A DNA stretch of 11,020 bases. It comes from JACRPZ01 sp040758255 (lineage in GTDB: Bacteria > Nitrospirota > Thermodesulfovibrionia > UBA6902). The notes under the pieces were generated by a model. It did no database searches. It was not told the DNA's origin and saw only the letters and a program-made list of their open reading frames with translations. Shown piece by piece: positions 5,986-11,020 of this stretch (the first letter of the stretch is position 1; the number at the start of each line of letters is the position of its first letter). The position numbers and the translations under genes were made by a program. The stretch covers positions 1-11,020 of the forward strand of contig JBFLVX010000075.1 of the NCBI GenBank assembly GCA_040758255.1, read 5' to 3'.

Positions 5986-6633
5986 ATGCTGAAATCGAAG
6001 AATAAGAAAATACAAAAAGGCGTGTCGTTAACAAAAGGATCGCTTTTTATTGTATCGGCTCCGTCCGGCGCAGGCAAGACAACTCTCTGCAAAGAATTGT
6101 GTAAAAGCATGCCGAGGCTTAAGCATTCTGTCTCTTATACAACGCGTACAAGAAGAAAAGGGGAGAGGGACAAGGTACACTACTTTTTTGTAAACCGGAC
6201 AGAATTCAGGAAGATGATAGAGAAAGGTGAATTTGCCGAATGGGCGGTGGTTTACGGAAATTTTTACGGCACTTCAATCAGGAAGATAGAAGAGCTAAAG
6301 AACAAAGGATATGATATAATTCTTGACATAGATATTCACGGCGCAATGCAGATGAAGCAAAAGTATAACGATGCAGTATATGTTTTTATACTGCCCCCGT
6401 CCATTAAGGTCCTTCAGAAGAGACTCAGGGGCCGTATGTCGGATTCGGATGACACTGTTAAAGAGCGCCTTGCCGAGGCCAGGGATGAGATGAAAAATTA
6501 CAGGAATTATGATTATGTTATTGTTAATGACGACATAAATAACGCTTTGCTTGAGCTTGAGGCGATAATCAGGGCTGCAAGAGCGCGGACAGAGAAAATA
6601 GATCATACATTGATCGGGAAACTTTTAAAATAG
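5986..6633 (+). CDS. gmk: Guanylate kinase
   Basis: Gmk transfers phosphate from ATP to GMP to make GDP, an essential cytoplasmic step of purine nucleotide synthesis. The 215-aa protein has the P-loop SAPSGAGKTT (residues 24-33, K31), the GMP-binding SVSYTTRTRRKGE and VHYFFV (48-69), GEFAEWAVVYGNFYGT (81-96), DIDIHGA (113-119) and the lid region KRLRGR. The N-terminus carries about 15 basic residues more than usual before GSLFIVSAPSG; a GTG at 6022 is a possible shorter start. However, GAGGA (5971-5975), 10 bases before the ATG at 5986, supports the longer form. The gene sits between remA and rpoZ with gaps of 6 and 8 bases, so cotranscription is nearly certain. Confidence 0.96.
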   Translation: MLKSKNKKIQKGVSLTKGSLFIVSAPSGAGKTTLCKELCKSMPRLKHSVSYTTRTRRKGERDKVHYFFVNRTEFRKMIEKGEFAEWAVVYGNFYGTSIRKIEELKNKGYDIILDIDIHGAMQMKQKYNDAVYVFILPPSIKVLQKRLRGRMSDSDDTVKERLAEARDEMKNYRNYDYVIVNDDINNALLELEAIIRAARARTEKIDHTLIGKLLK

Positions 6634-6641
6634 GAGGTTGT

Positions 6642-7025
6642 ATGGAAGTAATTTCATTGCCGATAGAGATTGACAAGGAGAAGATGGACGGATATTTCAG
6701 GCTGGTTCTCGCAACTGTAAAGAGGGCCAAGGATCTCGCGCAGGGAGCTCAGCCTGTTACGGAGAGCAAGGCTCAGAAGGTGACCATCCGCGCTCTTGAA
6801 GAAGTGCTTTCAGATAAGGTTCAAATACTTACAGGTGAAGCCGCGGTCAAGGCTGAAGAGGAAGCCGTCAAATTTGTTCATAAGAACATAATTGATGAGG
6901 CGAAACAGAAAGAGGAGATGTCTGAAGATATGACAGAGCTTGAGAAGGACCTCAAGGTCTTTATGAGTGAAAGAGGGGAGAGGGACAGTAAAAAGACGAT
7001 TGAGGATATTTTCGGAGAAGATTAA
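6642..7025 (+). CDS. rpoZ: RNA polymerase omega subunit with C-terminal extension
   Basis: The omega subunit wraps the C-terminus of the beta-prime subunit and helps assemble RNA polymerase. The core match is YFRLVLATVKRAKDLAQGAQ (residues 18-37), followed by SKAQKVTIRALEEV (42-55), which corresponds to the omega signature of a conserved KRA helix followed by the K-x-x-x-x-ALxEI strand-helix. The protein is 127 aa, whereas core omega is about 70-90. Residues 66-127 form a highly charged, mostly acidic tail (EEE, EEMSED, ELEKD) predicted to be helical. Its ribosome site AGGAGG (6632-6637) is the strongest in the operon. Its place between gmk and coaBC is standard for rpoZ. The omega call is firm; the role of the tail is unknown. 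Confidence 0.9.
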   Translation: MEVISLPIEIDKEKMDGYFRLVLATVKRAKDLAQGAQPVTESKAQKVTIRALEEVLSDKVQILTGEAAVKAEEEAVKFVHKNIIDEAKQKEEMSEDMTELEKDLKVFMSERGERDSKKTIEDIFGED

Positions 7026-7031
7026 AGAATA

Positions 7032-8213
7032 GTGCTTAAGGGAAAAACTATCCTTTTTGGCGTCACGGGCAGTATTGCAGCCTATAAATCCATAGATATA
7101 ATTCGCCGTTTGATGGAAGAGGGCGCCGCAGTCAATGTTGTTATGACAGAGGCGGCCTGCCGTTTTATCCCTTCGTATACCTTTGAGATAATTAGCGGAA
7201 GGCCTGTCTATAAAGATCTGTTCAGTGATTCATTCAGCCACATAAACCTGCCGAAAGAAGCAGACCTTTTTATCATCGCTCCGGCAACAGCCAACACTAT
7301 AAATAAGTTCGCATGCGGCATTGCCGATAACCTTTTGGCCAGTATCTGGCTTGCCTACGAGGGGGTTGCTTTAATGGCTCCTGCCATGAACTCCAGGATG
7401 TATCGCAATCCTATAGTGAAGAAGAGCCTATCTGAGCTTTCAGGGCTTGGCGTAAGATTTATCGGGCCTGTGAAAGGCGGTCTCGCATGCGGCGAAGAAG
7501 GTATTGGCAGGATGGCCGAGCCTTCTGATATTGTTGAAGCAGCCATAACAGCGTTAACGCCAAAAGATTTGGCCGGCCATAGAATTCTTGTTACAGCGGG
7601 CCCCACTATTGAACCAATAGACCCTGTAAGGTTTATATCGAACCGCTCTTCAGGGAAGATGGGATATGCCGTTGCCCGCGCTGCGCTTAGACGAGGTGCA
7701 GATGTTACGCTTATCAGCGGGCCTACGTCTCTGAGACCGCCTGATGGCGCTGCTATGGTTTATGTCGAAAGCGCGGATGATATGGAGAAAGCGGTTCTTA
7801 AGAATCTCCGCAGATCAACATCTCTTGTCATGGCAGCCGCTGTATCCGACTTTGCCCCTACTGTTATTAATAAATCTAAAATTAAGAAGTCTGATTTTAC
7901 GTCTTTAAAATTAAAACAGACGCCTGATATACTGAAGGAGATAAGTTCGCAAAAGGGCAAACGCATCTTTATAGGTTTTGCGGCAGAGACCGGCAAGAAT
8001 ATAGATAATGCAAAGAAGAAGCTTAAGGAGAAAAAGCTTGACCTTATTGTGCTGAATGATGTTTCAGAGAAAGGCGCCGGTTTTGGCGTTGATACGAATA
8101 TCGTGACTATAATAGATAAAAAAGGCGGCGCAAAGGAGTACTCTTTAATGCAGAAGCTTGAAGTTGCCAATGTCATTCTTGACAGACTGCTGAATTTAAC
8201 TGAACGTTTATAA
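7032..8213 (+). CDS. coaBC: Bifunctional phosphopantothenoylcysteine decarboxylase/synthetase
   Basis: CoaBC makes two steps of coenzyme A synthesis: CTP-dependent joining of cysteine to 4'-phosphopantothenate (CoaB) and FMN-dependent decarboxylation to 4'-phosphopantetheine (CoaC). The CoaC half (residues 1 to about 180) shows GVTGSIAAYK (10-19), catalytic H70 in SHINL, PATANT (84-89), APAMN (116-120) and C153 in GGLACGEEGIGRM. The CoaB half (about 182-393) shows TAGPTIEPIDPVRFISNRSSGKMG (188-211), AAAVSDF (268-274), KIKK (283-286), LKLKQTPDIL, GFAAET (315-320) and the LND motif. Length (393 aa) is normal. It begins with GTG, 6 bases after rpoZ, with only a distant GGAG (7014-7017), so translation probably depends on coupling to rpoZ. 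Confidence 0.97.
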   Translation: MLKGKTILFGVTGSIAAYKSIDIIRRLMEEGAAVNVVMTEAACRFIPSYTFEIISGRPVYKDLFSDSFSHINLPKEADLFIIAPATANTINKFACGIADNLLASIWLAYEGVALMAPAMNSRMYRNPIVKKSLSELSGLGVRFIGPVKGGLACGEEGIGRMAEPSDIVEAAITALTPKDLAGHRILVTAGPTIEPIDPVRFISNRSSGKMGYAVARAALRRGADVTLISGPTSLRPPDGAAMVYVESADDMEKAVLKNLRRSTSLVMAAAVSDFAPTVINKSKIKKSDFTSLKLKQTPDILKEISSQKGKRIFIGFAAETGKNIDNAKKKLKEKKLDLIVLNDVSEKGAGFGVDTNIVTIIDKKGGAKEYSLMQKLEVANVILDRLLNLTERL

Positions 8214-8241
8214 TATTCTCTATTTAACAAAAGGAGAACTT

Positions 8242-8688
8242 ATGAAGATACTGATTATTCACGGCCCGAACCTTAATCTTTTAGGCACGAGAGAGACCGG
8301 GATATACGGCTCAAAGAGCATTGATGATATCAATAATTCGCTTAACAATCTTGCAAAAGAACTCGGCGTTGATATTACAGTAAAACAGTCTAACCATGAG
8401 GGTGAGATTGTGGATATGATACAGAAGTCTAAAGATTACAGCGCAATTGTAATAAATCCCGCAGCCTACACACATACAAGCATTGCCATCAGGGATGCTA
8501 TAACAGCGGTCAATATTCCTGCTGTAGAAGTCCATCTTTCAAATATTCACCAGAGAGAGGAATTTAGACAGAAATCTCTAATTGCGCCGGTTGCGGCAGG
8601 CCAAGTCTCAGGTTTCGGACCTGAAAGCTATATGCTTGGCCTGAGAGCGGCTGTCTCAATCGCTAATGCTAAAAAAGAGAGAGTTTAA
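8242..8688 (+). CDS. aroQ: Type II 3-dehydroquinate dehydratase
   Basis: AroQ removes water from 3-dehydroquinate in the shikimate pathway to aromatic amino acids. This is the small dodecameric type II enzyme (148 aa), unrelated to the Schiff-base AroD type. Visible are GPNLNLLGTRE (8-18, with the active-site R17), the catalytic Y22 in IYGS, QSNHEGEIVDMI (49-60), INPAAYTHTS (71-80, N72), EVHLSNI with catalytic H98, EEFRQKS with R109, and GFGPESYMLGL (124-134). The family usually has FRHxS; here the His after the Arg is Gln. The start has a good ribosome site (AAGGAGAA, 8231-8238). The 3' end overlaps pepP by 23 bases. Confidence 0.97.
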   Translation: MKILIIHGPNLNLLGTRETGIYGSKSIDDINNSLNNLAKELGVDITVKQSNHEGEIVDMIQKSKDYSAIVINPAAYTHTSIAIRDAITAVNIPAVEVHLSNIHQREEFRQKSLIAPVAAGQVSGFGPESYMLGLRAAVSIANAKKERV

Positions 8689-9727
8689 AAAGAAATTCCT
8701 CAAATCCGGCATTGACGGCTTCCTCATCACCGACCTGATTAACGTAAGATATCTGAGCGGCTTCACCGGATCCTCAGGATTCATAGTCATTACCCGTAAA
8801 GACGCGGTATTTGTCACGGATTTCCGCTATGAAGAGCAGGCAAGGGCGGAGGTAAAGGGTTTTCAGATCAGGAGCCAGCGCGGTGAGAGGGCAAGTGAGA
8901 TAAAGAAGATAAACAGGGATTATGGAATAAAGAGGCTCGGGTTTGAGGATCATAATGTAAGCTTTGCGTTCTTCAATAAGATGCGAAGAATCGGCATCAA
9001 GCTAAAGGCGATTGCAGGCAGTGTTGAATCTCTCAGGCTTATAAAAGCGGATGAGGAGATGTCCTGTATAAGGAAAGCTGTGCGAAGAGCAGAGAACGCC
9101 TTTAGAAAACTTCAGCCTTCTATAAACCCCGGCATAACTGAACTTAAGCTTGCCCTGAAATTTGAGGAATTACTCAAGAAAGAAGGTTGCAAAAAACTCC
9201 CCTTTGAAGTTATAGTAGCATCTGGTTCAAGGTCATCTCTTCCCCATGCAAGGCCCTCAAACAATATCATTAAGAAAGGCGACCTGATTGTTTTTGACTG
9301 GGGAGGGGAGTGCGATGGGTATTATTCGGACATGACCAGGACTCTTCTCATGAAAGGCGGCGATTCGGCAAAAGAGAAGGAGCTTTATTACACTGTTCTT
9401 GAGGCGCAGGCAAGGGCAATAAAAGCTGTAAAGGACGGCATTAAATCATCGGCGGTTGACAAGGCGGCAAGGGGTTATATCAAGGAAAAAGGCTATGGCG
9501 AGAGGTTCGGACACGGTACAGGCCACGGCGTGGGACTGGCCGTTCATGAAAAGCCCTTTGTCTCATGGAAGAGCAGGGATATGATAGGGCGGGGAATGGT
9601 ATTTACTGTTGAACCGGGGATATACCTTCCGGGCTTTGGCGGAGTAAGGATTGAGGATATGGTAACTGTCAGGAAGAACGGGGCAGAAAGATTAACCAAG
9701 TTATCAAGAAGGCTGAAGGTGATATAG
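8666..9727 (+). CDS. pepP: Xaa-Pro aminopeptidase (M24B metallopeptidase)
   Basis: A 353-aa cytoplasmic metallopeptidase that removes N-terminal residues preceding proline. An N-terminal creatinase-like domain (about 5-125) precedes the pita-bread catalytic domain. The five metal ligands are visible: D211 (FDWGG), D222 (SDMTRT), H287 (GTGHGVG), E316 (VEPGIY) and E330 (RIEDM), plus the substrate-side histidines H194 and H294 (LAVHE). The length fits the short M24B form (about 350 aa) next to efp in many genomes. The ATG at 8666 lies inside the end of aroQ, with no strong ribosome site and no alternative nearby start, which points to coupled translation. The adjacent efp product acts on proline-rich translation, but a functional link is only suggestive. 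Confidence 0.94.
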   Translation: MLKKREFKKKFLKSGIDGFLITDLINVRYLSGFTGSSGFIVITRKDAVFVTDFRYEEQARAEVKGFQIRSQRGERASEIKKINRDYGIKRLGFEDHNVSFAFFNKMRRIGIKLKAIAGSVESLRLIKADEEMSCIRKAVRRAENAFRKLQPSINPGITELKLALKFEELLKKEGCKKLPFEVIVASGSRSSLPHARPSNNIIKKGDLIVFDWGGECDGYYSDMTRTLLMKGGDSAKEKELYYTVLEAQARAIKAVKDGIKSSAVDKAARGYIKEKGYGERFGHGTGHGVGLAVHEKPFVSWKSRDMIGRGMVFTVEPGIYLPGFGGVRIEDMVTVRKNGAERLTKLSRRLKVI

Positions 9728-9751
9728 CAGCCTTGGCTGAATTATAAAAAC

Positions 9752-9758
9752 AAAGGAG
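9752..9758 (+). promoter_or_regulatory. Ribosome binding site supporting the TTG start of efp
   Basis: AAAGGAG stands 6 bases before a TTG at 9765. No ATG or GTG offers a full-length EF-P N-terminus, and the protein read from this TTG begins MISTSEFRKG, as in other EF-P proteins, so TTG is the likely start. Confidence 0.7.
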
Positions 9759-9764
9759 TCTAAA

Positions 9765-10325
9765 TTGATATCAACAAGTGAATTCAGAAAGGGAGCAAAG
9801 GTAGAGTTGAAGGGGACGCCGTATGAGATTATTGATTTTCAGCACTCAAAGATCGGCAGGGGCGGCGCAATTGTTAGGACAAAGCTGAGAAATCTTAAGA
9901 CAGGAGCTGTCATTGAGCAGACATTCAAGGGGGGAGAAAAAGTTGATACCCCCAATCTTGAAGAGAGGTCCATGCAGTACCTTTACAAACAGGATGAAAT
10001 GTACTATTTTATGGATACAGAGAATTATGAACAGGCTCCTCTTACCCCGGAGCAATTGGGCGACACTGTAAATTTTTTGAAAGAGAATATGGTGGTGAAG
10101 GTGCTTTACCACAGCGGAGCGCCTATAGCAGTGGATCTGCCTATATTTGTTGAATTGATGATCGCGAAGACCGATCCTGGTTTTAAAGGAGATACGGCAA
10201 GCGGGGGAAGCAAGCCCGCGGTTCTGGAGACAGGCGCGTCAGTTAAGGTCCCGTTTCATCTGAATGAAGGAGATATTATTAAGGTGGATACAAGGACCTC
10301 CGAATACATAGAGAGGGTGAAGTAG
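9765..10325 (+). CDS. efp: Translation elongation factor P
   Basis: EF-P enters the ribosomal E-site and speeds peptide bonds at polyproline stretches. The 186-aa protein has the full three-domain length: an N-terminal KOW-like domain starting ISTSEFRKGAKVEL, the central OB domain, and the C-terminal OB domain with DPGFKGDTASGGSKPAVLETGA and the closing VDTRTSEYIERVK, which contains the family signature. The loop that faces the peptidyl-tRNA reads HSKIGRGGAI (residues 27-36), with R32 where E. coli has the beta-lysylated K34. Arg also occurs at this place in EF-Ps rhamnosylated by EarP and in Thermus-like EF-Ps with no known modification; the GRGGA context resembles the latter. It starts with TTG, 37 bases after pepP. 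Confidence 0.97.
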   Translation: MISTSEFRKGAKVELKGTPYEIIDFQHSKIGRGGAIVRTKLRNLKTGAVIEQTFKGGEKVDTPNLEERSMQYLYKQDEMYYFMDTENYEQAPLTPEQLGDTVNFLKENMVVKVLYHSGAPIAVDLPIFVELMIAKTDPGFKGDTASGGSKPAVLETGASVKVPFHLNEGDIIKVDTRTSEYIERVK

Positions 10326-10359
10326 CTCATAGCTCGCGGCTCATAGTCAGGAGATGAGC
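10325..10359 (+). repeat. Short GCTCATAG direct repeat with a nested small hairpin
   Basis: In the 73-base gap between efp and accB, GCTCATAG occurs at 10325-10332 and again at 10339-10346, a 14-base period starting on the last base of the efp stop codon. The second copy also pairs with ATGAGC at 10354-10359 (6-base stem, 9-base loop). No T run follows, so it is not an intrinsic terminator. A TAAAAT (10361-10366) could be a -10 for accB, but there is no matching -35. Confidence 0.45.
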
Positions 10360-10398
10360 ATAAAATACAAATATGTTTAAGATGAGGGTAGGTGAACT

Positions 10399-10842
10399 AT
10401 GGAACTCGATGAAATAAAAAAACTGATTGAGCTTCTTAAAGATACTGATATAACAGAGCTTCAGATTGAAAGGGAGGGCTCCAAGTTAAGAGTCAGAAGA
10501 GAGAAGTTCCTGGCCGATTTCAACGTAGCCCCTCCAGTAAGGGGTGCCGGAGTTACTGAACAAAAAGAGACAAAAGAAGAAACTGCGGAACAACAGAGGC
10601 TCGTAACCGTAACCTCCCCTATAGTTGGCATGTTCTTCAGATCACCGTCTCCTGAGGCCCCTCACTTTGTTGAGGAAGGGAGCATAGTAAAGAAAGGGCA
10701 GGTGCTCTGTATCATAGAGGCGATGAAGCTCATGAACGAGATTGAGAGCGATTCTGACGGCGTAATTTCAAAGGTGCTTGTAGAGAACGGCCAGCCGGTA
10801 GAATATGGAGAACCCCTCTTTCTTATAGAGCCCCGGACATGA
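10399..10842 (+). CDS. accB: Biotin carboxyl carrier protein of acetyl-CoA carboxylase
   Basis: AccB carries the biotin that shuttles CO2 from biotin carboxylase (AccC) to the carboxyltransferase in the first step of fatty-acid synthesis. The 147-aa protein has the N-terminal helix region (DEIKKLIELLKDTDITELQIE, residues 4-24), a linker rich in Glu, Lys, Thr and Pro (about 43-67), and the biotinyl domain from residue 70. That domain has SPIVGMFFRSPSPEAPHFVEEG, the thumb region typical of BCCP, and EAMKLMNEIE with biotinylated K110. The ribosome site AGGTGA (10390-10395) is close to the ATG. The stop overlaps the accC start by four bases (ATGA), so carrier and carboxylase are made in a coupled way. 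Confidence 0.97.
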   Translation: MELDEIKKLIELLKDTDITELQIEREGSKLRVRREKFLADFNVAPPVRGAGVTEQKETKEETAEQQRLVTVTSPIVGMFFRSPSPEAPHFVEEGSIVKKGQVLCIIEAMKLMNEIESDSDGVISKVLVENGQPVEYGEPLFLIEPRT

Positions 10843-11020
10843 AATTGTTCAGAAAGATCCTCGTAGCCAACAGGGGCGAGATCGCGGTCAGGATTTTAAG
10901 GGCCTGCCGCGAACTCGACATCCTCACAGCGGTCGTCTACTCTGAGGCTGACAGAGAGTCGCTTCATGTGAGGCTGGCTGATGAGGCTATCTGTATAGGG
11001 CCTGCCGCTTCCGCGCAGAG
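10839..11020 (+). CDS. accC: Biotin carboxylase subunit of acetyl-CoA carboxylase (3' partial)
   Basis: The first 60 codons of AccC, the ATP-grasp enzyme that carboxylates the biotin on AccB with bicarbonate. The N-terminus MKLFRKILVANRGEIAVRI with the following RACREL, TAVVYSEADRESLHVRLADEA and IGPA is the standard biotin carboxylase N-terminal domain, which is highly conserved. The gene runs off the right edge in an open frame (about 450 residues expected). It starts with an ATGA overlap on accB and no separate ribosome site of note. Confidence 0.96.
   Translation, partial: MKLFRKILVANRGEIAVRILRACRELDILTAVVYSEADRESLHVRLADEAICIGPAASAQ

Noticed and set aside
9728..9739. CAGCCTTGGCTG hairpin between pepP and efp
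   Set aside because: Only a short stem, followed by AATTATAAAAA rather than a T run, so not an intrinsic terminator.

Overview
The window is ordinary-looking chromosomal DNA from a Gram-negative-type bacterium with moderate GC and frequent AGG/AGA arginine codons. The gene content (a DUF4390 protein with an NtrY-type kinase, a RemA-like protein beside gmk, an EF-P with Arg at the loop tip, and the order aroQ-pepP-efp-accB-accC) fits a deep-branching lineage. My best guess is Nitrospirota (Thermodesulfovibrio-like) or a Desulfuromonadia-like relative. This is inferred from family resemblance and gene order only; I see no phylogenetic marker that settles it.

Layout. (1) Bases 1-668, + strand: the 3' part of a DEAD-box RNA helicase gene of RhlB type, cut by the window edge. 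(2) Bases 691-1374, - strand: hisI followed by yraN, converging on the helicase gene. (3) Bases 1375-1664: a 290-base divergent intergenic region with an imperfect inverted repeat of CCACAGAGA type and a very good extended -10 promoter pointing right. (4) Bases 1665-4682, + strand: a three-gene unit encoding a secreted DUF4390 protein, a large NtrY-family membrane histidine kinase, and a small protein made of four 29-residue repeats that match the spacing of the MshEN c-di-GMP-binding motif. No NtrX-type response regulator follows the kinase. (5) Bases 4683-4816: a good sigma70 promoter and a leader of about 100 bases. (6) Bases 4817-11020, + strand: a long, tightly packed housekeeping run, yicC-remA-gmk-rpoZ-coaBC-aroQ-pepP-efp-accB-accC, with accC cut by the window edge. 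Gaps run from -23 to 73 bases and I found no convincing terminator inside, so it probably reads as one operon or a few overlapping transcripts.

How the genes work together. The last run joins RNA turnover (YicC), a small DNA-binding regulator (RemA), GMP kinase, the RNA polymerase omega subunit, CoA synthesis (CoaBC), the shikimate pathway (AroQ), a metallopeptidase, translation factor EF-P and the start of fatty-acid synthesis (AccB, AccC). All are growth-linked core functions. The DUF4390/kinase/repeat-protein unit is the less familiar part: a membrane sensor with a probable exported partner and a possible second-messenger-binding partner but no adjacent response regulator. It is the best candidate here for something undescribed. 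I see no mobile element, CRISPR array, tRNA or rRNA.
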